Shown in pieces: positions 40,999 through 48,860 of a stretch of DNA of 64,000 nucleotides. Under the pieces are notes generated by a model. The model was not told where the DNA came from. It did no database searches and was given only the letters and a program-made list of their open reading frames with translations. Both the position numbers and the translations under genes were made by a program. Source of the DNA: Oscillospiraceae bacterium (GTDB taxonomy: Bacteria > Bacillota > Clostridia > Oscillospirales > Acutalibacteraceae); the NCBI GenBank assembly GCA_015066565.1, contig SVOB01000002.1, positions 186,001 through 250,000 on the forward strand. Reading direction: 5' to 3'. Numbering within the stretch: position 1 is the stretch's first letter; each line of letters begins with the position of its first letter.

Positions 40999-41336
40999 AA
41001 GGATTTCGACGGGGACTTTGAACCACGATAAGCGAGTAGCGGTGAGGAACCGCTTTAAAAGCCTCAAGTTTAGAAATAAACGACGAAAAATTAGAATTAA
41101 AAGCTGCCTAATTTAGGCGGCCGTTCTTCCCGGGAGTACTGCGGCCCGGGAAAGAGCGTCAAGGAGCAGTGAACGTGAACGGGTGAGCGCCGCATAGCCC
41201 GTCATGAACAATGTGGCTACTTTTCTCTCAAGGCTGTTAAGAGCCGTTTGAGAAGGGGAACGCAAATTCTTAACTACACTCGTAGAAAGTTGTGCGGATG
41301 GGTTTTCGGACGCGAGTTCGACTCTCGCCATCTCCA
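40991..41336 (+). ncRNA. ssrA: Transfer-messenger RNA
   Basis: 5' end GGGGATGAAAGGATTTCGAC and 3' end with T-loop TTCGACT and CATCTCCA form the tRNA-like domain, with acceptor pairs including one G-U. The tag frame ends INDEKLELKAA then TAA; GCC at 41059 is one possible resume codon. CCA is not encoded. Pseudoknot-rich sequence lies between tag and 3' end. It works with SmpB in trans-translation. Confidence 0.95.
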
Positions 41337-41339
41337 TTG

Positions 41340-41369
41340 AAAAAACGGCTTGTTCGCAAGCCGTTTTTT
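41340..41369 (+). terminator. Terminator of tmRNA
   Basis: A perfect stem of about 12 bp with TTCG tetraloop, flanked by A and T runs. Confidence 0.93.
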
Positions 41370-41370
41370 C

Positions 41371-41520
41371 AGCTGAATTCGCCTGAAGGCGAGCTAAATT
41401 GACCCTTGGTCAGCTAAAGTTGCTGGCGCAAGCTGAATTTGGCTTTGCCAAGCTATAAGCGGATTCTATTTAGCTATGAGCGGAGCGAATAATTTCGCTG
41501 TCGTGAAGCGACAATTTAGC
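41371..41520. repeat. Phased array of small hairpins with AGCT spacers
   Basis: AGCT occurs at 41371, 41392, 41412, 41431, 41451 and 41472, 19-21 bases apart. Between them lie different mini-palindromes (CGCC-GGCG, GACC-GGTC, TGC-GCA, TGGC-GCCA) in an AAATT-like frame. Further stem pairs (TTCGC, GTCG-CGAC) follow to 41520. This is neither coding nor CRISPR. Confidence 0.6.
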
Positions 41521-41540
41521 AATAATTGGAAGTGGTAAAA

Positions 41541-41894
41541 ATGGCTGAAAGTATAATGCTTAATAACGCAAAGGATTTTGCGGTTGAAATTGTATTGATT
41601 TGTCGAAAGGTAAAAGAAAACAAGGCGGAGTCGGTACTGGTTAATCAACTGCTTCGTTCAGGAACGTCAATAGGAGCTAATATACACGAGTCAAAATATG
41701 CTCAAAGTAAGGCGGATTTTATTTCTAAAATGCAGATTGCGTTAAAGGAATGCTATGAAACTGAATACTGGCTCGAATTGCTTTATAAAAGTCACTGCCT
41801 TGAGGAAAATGACTATAAGAAACTTGCAAATAGTTGCGGAAGTATAAGAAGAATGCTTATCTCATCAATAAACACAGTCAAGAGTAATAATTAA
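41541..41894 (+). CDS. Four-helix-bundle protein (23S rRNA intervening-sequence type)
   Basis: A 117-residue all-helical protein of the four-helix-bundle family, first known from intervening sequences in 23S rRNA genes. It has the signature block QLLRSGTSIGANIHESKYAQSKADFISKMQIALKE (in two parts: SGTSIGANIHES and the following helix). Function is unresolved; copies are often mobile and inserted next to RNA genes, and here it sits 200 bases after tmRNA behind a hairpin array. I start at ATG 41541 with GGAAGTGG upstream. It is AT-rich relative to its neighbours. Confidence 0.9.
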   Translation: MAESIMLNNAKDFAVEIVLICRKVKENKAESVLVNQLLRSGTSIGANIHESKYAQSKADFISKMQIALKECYETEYWLELLYKSHCLEENDYKKLANSCGSIRRMLISSINTVKSNN

Positions 41895-41916
41895 GGCTTT
41901 CCAATTGGAACATGAA

Positions 41917-41942
41917 AAAGCACCTGCATTTGCAGGTGCTTT
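41917..41942. terminator. Bidirectional terminator
   Basis: A 12-bp stem (41917-41928 with 41931-41942) with a two-base loop, between two convergent genes. Confidence 0.88.
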
Positions 41943-41958
41943 TAATATGTCAGTCAGA

Positions 41959-42600
41959 TTATTCCATAGCGTCAATTGCGTCGAGGGTATCCTGCTGTCT
42001 TGAGTTAACGTCGCCGACGATTGCCTCGGCGTTGTCAATAAGGCTGCTTCCGCGGTCAACCTGATTGCCGTCAACATCATAGTAGGTGTCGTGAATGTTT
42101 TCGCCGAATTCCTCTTTCATCATCTGAGCGTAGGCTTGCATATCCTCAACGGAATTGAAATACATAGCGCCGTGACCTACCGATTCAAAAAACTCACCGT
42201 TTTTATGATAATCGTGAAGATTCCAGTCCTCGCGGGGCTTTTCCTGCTCGCCGGGGTCAACGTAACGCTCTGAGCCGTAATAGCTGTTATATGTCTTTTC
42301 GCCGTCCACAACGGGAAAACCGTCAACATATCTTACCTCGGCGGGAACATAATCGCCGTAGTCTGCGTGACCGTAAAGCTCGTTTTCAGCGAGAATATCA
42401 TACTGATTTTCTTCGTTGAGCCCGACGGGATAATCCTGCCTGTCGGCTGTGTAAAGGTCAGCAGAGGAGGTGGCAATAGCGTTCGCCGTTTCGGATTTAA
42501 TTATAACTTTTTCAGGGGTCGTGTCATAAGAAGCGTCGATTATTGATAAGGCGCAAACAGCCATTACCAAAGCAACAACGATTGCAAACATTTTTTTCAT
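41959..42600 (-). CDS. Secreted hypothetical protein (213 aa)
   Basis: A signal peptide (1-24; KKMFAIVVALVMAVCALSI) followed by an acidic, Tyr/Asp-rich domain with no family I recognise. No lipobox, membrane segment or repeat is visible. It has an AAGGAGGG ribosome site, and no operon partner: the next minus-strand gene upstream (alr) ends 53 bases before its start, so co-transcription from alr is possible. Convergent with the four-helix-bundle gene. Confidence 0.75.
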   Translation of the reverse strand: MKKMFAIVVALVMAVCALSIIDASYDTTPEKVIIKSETANAIATSSADLYTADRQDYPVGLNEENQYDILAENELYGHADYGDYVPAEVRYVDGFPVVDGEKTYNSYYGSERYVDPGEQEKPREDWNLHDYHKNGEFFESVGHGAMYFNSVEDMQAYAQMMKEEFGENIHDTYYDVDGNQVDRGSSLIDNAEAIVGDVNSRQQDTLDAIDAME

Positions 42601-42653
42601 ATAAAACCCTCCTTGAAATAATTATATATAAACTTAATCCAAAAATCAATTAT

Positions 42654-43748
42654 TTATTCGTAAATTCTCTTAACGTTTCCTCTTACGTTTACGGGTGACA
42701 TATCAATTTCAACCGCGTCGCCGGGCTTTACGTCCATACCCGTTACGTCGACAGTGCAGTTCGTAAGTCCGACAGCGCCGACAATCTTTGCTGTTTTGCC
42801 GTTGATTTTAACCGTAAGGCAGTCTTTTTTGAGAAACTTTTTAAGAGGGGAAAGCATACGGCGTATGAGCTGTGAAAGTGAATTGATTTCCTGTGTCTTT
42901 TCATAGCCAAGCCCGTCGGCGTGACCTACGGGAACTATGGCGAGAACCGTGTCGCGCTTTGCGGTGAAATCGCCGCTGTAGCCAACTGATACGCCCTTTT
43001 TGATATTCTTGATTTCAATGACCTGACTTCTTAAAGCTCCGATTTTTCTCAAGTCAAGGCGACTTTTTGTAATAACTCTGCCCGTGAACGCCGAGCCGAT
43101 TCTCACTGCGTCAAGCTCGGTTCCGCTGACGTTGAGAAGAGCAGGGGAGGAAGCGGCATAGACCTTTCCTACATTTATTCCCCTTGACTTTAACTGCTCA
43201 ACGGTATTGAGAAACTTATTTAACTGGGCTTTTGTCAGAGCCTCGTTAGTAAAAGCTGAGCTGAAATGAGTGTAAATTCCGATAAAATCAATGTTTCCGT
43301 TCTCACGGTAAACCTTTTCGATTGTGTCGGTTTCCTCGGGTAAAAAGCCGTATCTTGAAAGACCCGTATCAATTTTGATATTAGCCTTGACCACTTTTCC
43401 GACCTTCTGAGCCGCTTCGTTGAGAATCCTTGCGCTTTCAACCGAGCCGACGGTTGCTATACAGTCGTTTGAAGCGATAATTCTCGCCTCGTCCTCTATG
43501 CAGGTCGAGCGCATAACGAGAAGCGAATCGGTGTCGTCAAGGACGTTTTCCCTTAACGGCTCTATGTCGCTGACTTCGGCAACGGCAAAAGAGGTTATAC
43601 CCTCCTTTTTAAGGGCCGAAGCGAGAAAATCTCTGCCCAGACCGTATCCGTCAGCCTTTAAGACGCCTATGACCTCGTTGCCCGCCTTTTCTTTGATTAT
43701 TTCAATATTGTGCTTTAAATCCTCTGTTTTAATAACGTATTCGTTCAT
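42654..43748 (-). CDS. alr: Alanine racemase
   Basis: A 364-residue fold-III PLP enzyme that converts L-alanine to D-alanine for peptidoglycan. PLP-lysine is in GVLKADGYGLG (about 33), with IKIDTGLSRYGF, the VRIGSAFTGR phosphate-site region and the C-terminal beta domain with VPVGHADGLG. Its length is normal. Its ATG overlaps the femAB-like stop by four bases (ATGA), so the two wall genes are coupled. The sequence is somewhat divergent (for example in the catalytic Tyr region SVGYSG), and VanT-like racemases are close relatives. Confidence 0.9.
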   Translation of the reverse strand: MNEYVIKTEDLKHNIEIIKEKAGNEVIGVLKADGYGLGRDFLASALKKEGITSFAVAEVSDIEPLRENVLDDTDSLLVMRSTCIEDEARIIASNDCIATVGSVESARILNEAAQKVGKVVKANIKIDTGLSRYGFLPEETDTIEKVYRENGNIDFIGIYTHFSSAFTNEALTKAQLNKFLNTVEQLKSRGINVGKVYAASSPALLNVSGTELDAVRIGSAFTGRVITKSRLDLRKIGALRSQVIEIKNIKKGVSVGYSGDFTAKRDTVLAIVPVGHADGLGYEKTQEINSLSQLIRRMLSPLKKFLKKDCLTVKINGKTAKIVGAVGLTNCTVDVTGMDVKPGDAVEIDMSPVNVRGNVKRIYE

Positions 43749-44779
43749 ATCTTTTTCCTGATTTCATTCGCTATATTAAAGCTCTTGTAAACGACGGGCT
43801 TTAAAACGTAGTCAAACTCGCCTATAAATTCTTTCATATATCCGCCGAAGCCGTGCTTGAAACGCCACAGACCGTAATGCGGATTATCGGGATTCTGACA
43901 GTCGCCGCTTATGCCGCCGAAATCATAGACCTTACAGCCGCATTCCATACCCCATTGCATCATAGCCCACTGTAAAGCGTAGTTCGGATAGACGTTTCTG
44001 TGAGCGTTTGAGGACGCGCCGTACTGGTATTTCATAACGTTCTGTCCCCATTTTATTGCGAGGGTTCCTGCAATAGCCTTGCCCTCGTAATAAGCCATAT
44101 AAAGCCTTGCGTCCTCGCCCATACAGTTGAGTATTTTTTCAAAATAGCATTTCGGACGGGTCGAAAAGCCGTCGCGTTCGCCCGTTTCTTTCATAATCGA
44201 AACGAAATCGTCAAGCGCCTCAACGCCCATTATTTTAACCTCAACGCCCTTCTTGGGGGCTTTTCTTATGCGGTTACGGTAATCGGGCTTGAAGGTGAGC
44301 ATAAGCTCTTCCTCGTTCATCCCGTTATAGTCGAAGCAATAAACAAATCTTGGCTGAACGTTTTCAAAATCCATACAACCCGGGTTAAGCTCTTTAAAGC
44401 CCTTTTCCAGAAGATGCTTCTTATACGCTTCGTTTTCAACCGTAATTTCGGGGTCTATTTTAATACAGTAAGCCTTATATTCCTTTGCCAAATCGAGAAG
44501 CCCGTCAAAAAGCTTGTCGAAGGTGTCAAAGTCGTCCTCGTCTGCGGCGAAGCCCCGGCAGACGTAGAAAAGCGAATATTTAACTACGGGCATAAAACGG
44601 ATTAAAACCGAAGCCGAGCCTTTAATAACCCCGTTTTCGTCCTTGAGCATAATCGCTTCCCATTTCCACGCGTCCTTAACCTTGCCCCATTTTGACGAGT
44701 GCTGGAAAAGTCCCTTGGGATGATTTTTAATAAAGCTTTCGTATTCTGCCAGATTGTTTTCGTTTACTCTTTCAATCAC
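43745..44779 (-). CDS. FemAB/FmhB family peptidoglycan aminoacyltransferase
   Basis: A 344-residue protein with two GNAT-like halves, typical of Fem transferases that add amino acids from aminoacyl-tRNA to lipid II. Marks: HPKGLFQHSSKWGKVK near the N-terminus, FKPDYRNRIRKAPKKGVEV in the middle (two motifs) and YDFGGISGD near the C-terminus. It has no internal coiled-coil arm, so it is the short form. It starts at GTG with AGAGG upstream and overlaps alr, linking D-Ala supply and cross-bridge formation. The amino acid added is unknown. Confidence 0.88.
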   Translation of the reverse strand: MIERVNENNLAEYESFIKNHPKGLFQHSSKWGKVKDAWKWEAIMLKDENGVIKGSASVLIRFMPVVKYSLFYVCRGFAADEDDFDTFDKLFDGLLDLAKEYKAYCIKIDPEITVENEAYKKHLLEKGFKELNPGCMDFENVQPRFVYCFDYNGMNEEELMLTFKPDYRNRIRKAPKKGVEVKIMGVEALDDFVSIMKETGERDGFSTRPKCYFEKILNCMGEDARLYMAYYEGKAIAGTLAIKWGQNVMKYQYGASSNAHRNVYPNYALQWAMMQWGMECGCKVYDFGGISGDCQNPDNPHYGLWRFKHGFGGYMKEFIGEFDYVLKPVVYKSFNIANEIRKKI

Positions 44780-44797
44780 TTTAAGTACCTCTTTGGA

Positions 44798-46300
44798 TTA
44801 GTCTTTTGCGTTAGCGAGCTGTTTTGCTTTTTCAAACTCCTGCTGAATTTCTTCGGACGGAGCCTTTGTGAGAAGCGAAACAACTACAATTAAAATTGAC
44901 GAAATGATGAATGCGGGCAGGATTTCGTAGATGCCGAAAACCGTTCCCCAGAAGCCCTCAATATTAAGTGTGCCCAGATAGTGGAAAATAATAGTTGAAA
45001 GGCCGCCCGAAATAATGCCTGCATAAACGCCGGGAGCGTTCATCCTCTTCCAGAAAATTGAGAAGAGAACCGCAGGTCCGAAGGCAGCGCCGAAGCCTGC
45101 CCAGGCATAGGAAACTATGCCGAAAACCTCGCTGTCGGGATTTGAAGCGATGGCAACGGCTATGAGTGAAATAACTATAACCGAGCCTCTTGAAATCCAC
45201 ATAAGCTTTTTGTCGCTCGCTTTTTTATCAAAAGCGGCGTAAATGTCGTTAGCGAAAGCCGACGAAGAAACGAGAAGCTGTGAGTCGGCGGTTGACATAA
45301 TAGCCGCAAGAATTGCCGAAAGAAGAATACCCGCAAGAACCGGGGGGCAGAGCGCCTGAATTGAATCCATAAATACGGTTTCCTTGTCGGCGAGGGGATT
45401 TTCAGCAAAGAAAACCTTGCCGACCATACCTACCATGAGAGCGCCTGCCATTGATATAATAACCCATACCATCGAGATTACTCTTGCAGGGCGAACGCCC
45501 GAGGGCTTTTTGATGCCCATAAATCTTGCGAGAATATGGGGCTGACCGAAATAACCGAGTCCCCACGCAAGAGCCGAAGCGATAACCAGTCCCGAAAAAT
45601 CGCTGTCGGGAAAGATGTTTAAAAATCCGTCCTTAACAGCCGCAAGACCCTCTGCCGACGGAACTCTCGGGTCCTTGAAAATCATAATCAGCGGAACGGC
45701 AACGAGCGAACAGAACATAAGAATGCCCTGAATGAAGTCTGTCCACGAAACCGCAAGGAAACCGCCGAGCGTGGTGTAAGTTATAATTACGACTGCGCCT
45801 ATAGCGAGAGCCTTGCCGTAGGTAATGCCGAAAACGTTTACGAAAAGCTTTGCACCCGCAACGAACATTGACGCGGTATAGATAAGGAAAAAGAAAAGAA
45901 TAAACAAAGCGCAGATTATTTTAAGAGCTTTGCTCTTAACTCTGAACCTTGATTCAAAATAGGTCGGCATTGTAAGCGAGTCGCCTGAGGCTTCGGTGTA
46001 AGCGCGAAAACGCTTTGCGACGAAAAGCCAGTTGAGATAAGTGCCGAGACCGAGACCAATAGCTGTCCAGACGGCTTCCTTAGTTCCCGCGAGCGAAACA
46101 TACGCAAGACCCGGAAGACCCGTTAAAAGCCAGCCGCTCATATCCGACGCCTGAGCGCTCATAGCCGTAACCCAGGGGTTTAAGCTTCTTCCGCCGAGAA
46201 CATAGTCCTTGATTGTGTTGTTCCTTTTGTAAAAAAGAACGCCTATGCCAATCATCATAAGTACGTACAGTATGAAAATAACTATAATCTGTGTGTTCAT
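44798..46300 (-). CDS. putP: Sodium/proline symporter
   Basis: A 500-residue member of the SSS family with 13 predicted membrane helices. Typical blocks are GGRSLNPWVTAMSAQASDMSGW (in parts: LNPWVTAMSAQASDMS), TYTTLGGFLAVSWTDF, and STADSQLLVSSSAFAND, which hold sodium- and substrate-binding Ser and Thr residues. It imports proline with Na+. It has AAAGGAGG 6 bases before ATG. It is 18 bases before femAB in the same direction and could be co-transcribed. Confidence 0.93.
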   Translation of the reverse strand: MNTQIIVIFILYVLMMIGIGVLFYKRNNTIKDYVLGGRSLNPWVTAMSAQASDMSGWLLTGLPGLAYVSLAGTKEAVWTAIGLGLGTYLNWLFVAKRFRAYTEASGDSLTMPTYFESRFRVKSKALKIICALFILFFFLIYTASMFVAGAKLFVNVFGITYGKALAIGAVVIITYTTLGGFLAVSWTDFIQGILMFCSLVAVPLIMIFKDPRVPSAEGLAAVKDGFLNIFPDSDFSGLVIASALAWGLGYFGQPHILARFMGIKKPSGVRPARVISMVWVIISMAGALMVGMVGKVFFAENPLADKETVFMDSIQALCPPVLAGILLSAILAAIMSTADSQLLVSSSAFANDIYAAFDKKASDKKLMWISRGSVIVISLIAVAIASNPDSEVFGIVSYAWAGFGAAFGPAVLFSIFWKRMNAPGVYAGIISGGLSTIIFHYLGTLNIEGFWGTVFGIYEILPAFIISSILIVVVSLLTKAPSEEIQQEFEKAKQLANAKD

Positions 46301-46388
46301 TCCTTTGCCTCCTTTTGAATTTCAGTGATAATAATATATAATACCATAAATATACATTCTTTTCAATAAAAATACAAAAATATGCAAA

Positions 46389-46415
46389 AAACCTCTCATT
46401 AAGAATGAGAGGTTT
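46389..46415 (-). terminator. Terminator of bioY
   Basis: A 12-bp stem (46389-46400 with 46404-46415), T-rich on the minus strand, between bioY and putP. Confidence 0.88.
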
Positions 46416-46433
46416 AAATAACAGATATTAAAA

Positions 46434-46988
46434 TTATGATGTTTTTTTAAGAACGGGGTCGAGCAGCTTATAAAGCGCCGTCGCAAGAGCAAGCTTTAAC
46501 AAATCGGGAATAATGAACGGGAAGACACACATTGAAAGCGCCGAAACCAAGCCTATCTGTGTTTCACCCGTGTTATAGACATAAATAAACCAAGCTGTTC
46601 CGAAAGCGTAGCAGACAATAAGTCCGATAACCAACGAAATAATTTTGACGACCAACTTTTCGCTTACGAATTTTGTCATTAAAAAGTAGATGATACCCGT
46701 CAGTAAAAAGCCTATAATATAGCCGCCCGTAACTCCGAAAAGCGCGGTGGGGCCCGCCTTGAAGCCTGAAAAAACGGGAACGCCGACAAGTCCGAGAAGA
46801 ATATAAACAAGAATTGAAAGAGTTCCGTTTCTTCCGCCGAGTATTAACAGCGTTAAGAATACCGCAAAGGTCTGAAGCGTGACGGGAATTGTCATTACGG
46901 GTAAACTCAGCCACGAACAGACCGTTATAACAGCCGCCATCATAGCGATTAACGAAATTTCTTTAATGCTTATTTTTTTCTTTTCCAC
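46434..46988 (-). CDS. bioY: Biotin transporter substrate-binding subunit BioY
   Basis: A 184-residue ECF S-component with six membrane helices. The family motif appears as VPVTLQTFAVFL and GRNGTLSILVYILLG, with GGYIIGFLLTG. It captures biotin and works with the shared EcfAAT module, which is not encoded here. I choose the GTG at 46988 because the N-terminus then fits the family; its ribosome site GGGAGAG lies in the terminator stem of folD. A promoter overlaps that terminator. Confidence 0.93.
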   Translation of the reverse strand: MEKKKISIKEISLIAMMAAVITVCSWLSLPVMTIPVTLQTFAVFLTLLILGGRNGTLSILVYILLGLVGVPVFSGFKAGPTALFGVTGGYIIGFLLTGIIYFLMTKFVSEKLVVKIISLVIGLIVCYAFGTAWFIYVYNTGETQIGLVSALSMCVFPFIIPDLLKLALATALYKLLDPVLKKTS

Positions 46989-46995
46989 TGTAAAA

Positions 46996-47027
46996 AAACT
47001 CTCCCTGAGAAATATCAGGAAGAGTTT
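46996..47027 (-). terminator. Terminator of folD
   Basis: A 13-bp stem (46996-47008 with 47015-47027, one wobble) read on the minus strand and followed by seven T residues. It overlaps the bioY -10 box and ribosome site. Confidence 0.8.
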
Positions 47028-47051
47028 ATCACTTTGACTGTTTGTTGTCAA
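47023..47051 (-). promoter_or_regulatory. Promoter of bioY
   Basis: On the minus strand TTGACA (47046-47051), 17 bases, TAAACT (47023-47028), within the intergenic space after folD. Confidence 0.75.
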
Positions 47052-47055
47052 TGAA

Positions 47056-47910
47056 TTATTCAATTCCGTTCTGGATTTTAGCGGCGGTAACAGTGTTTTC
47101 AAGAAGCATTGAAACCGTCATGGGTCCTACTCCGCCCGGAACGGGGGTGATATACGAAGCCTTTTTCTCAACCTCGTCAAAAATAACGTCGCCGCAAAGC
47201 TTGCCCTCGGCGTTTCTGTTGATGCCGACGTCGATAACAACGGCTCCGTCCTTGACCATATCGGCAGTGACGAAATTCGCCTTGCCGACGGTGGAAACCA
47301 GAATATCGGCTTTGCTTGTGACCTCTTTAAGATTTTTTGTTTTTGAATGGGCTACGGTAACCGTGCCGTCCTTCTGCATAAGAAGAACCGCCATAGGCTT
47401 TCCTACGATATCGCTTCTTCCTATTACAACGCAGTTCTTACCCTCAACAGAAATATTGTAGTATTCCAACATTCTTATAACGCCTGCGGGGGTGCAGGGC
47501 TGAAAGCTCTGAACGCCCTGTAAAAGACGGCCGACGTTAATTGCGTGAAAGGCGTCAACGTCCTTGTCGGGAGAAATAGCGGCGAGAATTCTGTTTTTGT
47601 CAATCTGCTTGGGAACGGGCAACTGACAGAGAATACCGTGAACCGAGCTGTCTTTGTTTAATTCTTCAACAACGCTTAAAAGCTCTTCGGTGGAAGCGCT
47701 TTCGTCAAGCGCAATTTCCTTAGAAATAATGCCCGTCGCTTCGCAAGCCTTTTTCTTGTTGTTGACGTAGGTTCTCGAAGCGGGATTATTACCTACTATT
47801 ATAACTGCAAGGCAGGGGTTTATTCCCTGCTTTTTTAATTCGTTAACCTTAACCGCTACTCCCTCTTTAACCGCCGAGGAAACCAGCTTACCGTCAATTA
47901 TCCGAGCCAT
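47056..47910 (-). CDS. folD: Bifunctional methylenetetrahydrofolate dehydrogenase/cyclohydrolase
   Basis: A 284-residue FolD. The active-site Tyr and Lys are in SRTYVNNKKKAC, with QLPVP, and the NADP-site GRSDIVGKPMAVLL and the closing DVGINR and PVPGGVGPMT motifs are all present. It links formyl- and methylene-tetrahydrofolate pools. I start at ATG 47910, with GAGGTGG 9 bases upstream; a TTG six bases earlier is less likely. It overlaps lgt by 17 bases and is expressed with it. Confidence 0.97.
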   Translation of the reverse strand: MARIIDGKLVSSAVKEGVAVKVNELKKQGINPCLAVIIVGNNPASRTYVNNKKKACEATGIISKEIALDESASTEELLSVVEELNKDSSVHGILCQLPVPKQIDKNRILAAISPDKDVDAFHAINVGRLLQGVQSFQPCTPAGVIRMLEYYNISVEGKNCVVIGRSDIVGKPMAVLLMQKDGTVTVAHSKTKNLKEVTSKADILVSTVGKANFVTADMVKDGAVVIDVGINRNAEGKLCGDVIFDEVEKKASYITPVPGGVGPMTVSMLLENTVTAAKIQNGIE

Positions 47911-48805
47911 CTTCAATCGCCACCTCTGTTTTTGAGCTTTTCTTTTTCATATCAATAATCTTTGCAATCATAAGAAGGGTACAGCAAAGCACAATACCTA
48001 ACGAAAGAGCCTGGGAAACCCTTATTGTTGTGTCCGCAATATAAAGGCTGTCCGTCCTGAAGCCTTCGATAATCGTTCTGCCTATTCCGTACCAGATAGC
48101 GTAGCTTAAGAAAAGCTGACCGTGGAACTTATAGAACTTTCTGCACATTGTATAAATAATAATAAAGCCGATTAAGCACCAGACGGATTCATAAAGAAAG
48201 GTCGGATGAACGGGAAGGCTCGGGTCGATTTCTATTCCCTTAGCCGTGATTTCCGAGTAATGCTCGGTAAGGTAAGCCGTTGTTTTCTCACTTAACATAC
48301 CCCAGGGAGCGCTTGTGTTTGTTCCGAAAGCCTCCTGATTTGCAAAGTTGCCCCAGCGGCCGATGCCCTGACCTATAAGAAGGCTCATACCGGCTAAGTC
48401 AAGAAGCTGGGCGAAGCTCATTTCGTGCTTTTTACATACAAAGTAAGCCATAAGAAGCCCGCCTATAATTCCGCCGTAAATCGCAAGTCCGCCGTTCCAA
48501 ATCTGGAATATTTCGGAAAGATGGTCCTTGTAATAATCCCATTCGAAAATAACGTAATAGAGCCTTGCGCCGACAATTCCGCCGATAGTGCCGAAGATGA
48601 GAACGTCAACCATATTGTTGAGGTTTATTTTGTATTTATAAGCCATTCTTCCGCCGAAAAGAACTGCGAGCAAAAAGCCGAAAGCGATTATAACGCCGTA
48701 CCATTTGATTGTAATTCCGCCGATTTCAACGAAGTTTTCGCTTACGTCAAAAATATGCTTTATGCCGGTGAATTCAACCGAGGTGTAATCCGTAAAGAAT
48801 TTCAT
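47894..48805 (-). CDS. lgt: Prolipoprotein diacylglyceryl transferase
   Basis: A 303-residue membrane enzyme that transfers diacylglycerol from phosphatidylglycerol to the lipobox Cys of prolipoproteins. Seven helices; the Lgt signature is GQGIGRWGNFANQEAFG, and the H/R-rich part PVHPTFLYES and GIGRTIIEGFR are in place. I start at ATG 48805 with AAAGGAGAG upstream; an in-frame start 33 bases earlier lies over the ribosome site. First gene of the lgt-folD operon. Confidence 0.95.
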   Translation of the reverse strand: MKFFTDYTSVEFTGIKHIFDVSENFVEIGGITIKWYGVIIAFGFLLAVLFGGRMAYKYKINLNNMVDVLIFGTIGGIVGARLYYVIFEWDYYKDHLSEIFQIWNGGLAIYGGIIGGLLMAYFVCKKHEMSFAQLLDLAGMSLLIGQGIGRWGNFANQEAFGTNTSAPWGMLSEKTTAYLTEHYSEITAKGIEIDPSLPVHPTFLYESVWCLIGFIIIYTMCRKFYKFHGQLFLSYAIWYGIGRTIIEGFRTDSLYIADTTIRVSQALSLGIVLCCTLLMIAKIIDMKKKSSKTEVAIEDGSDN

Positions 48806-48860
48806 CCGCTTTTCTCTCCTTTGTAAAATCAAATTCAAGAAAATATTATATCATAAGCGT

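Noticed and set aside
41371..41520. CRISPR array
   Set aside because: Spacing is about 20 bases, the constant part is only a few bases, and no cas genes are present.
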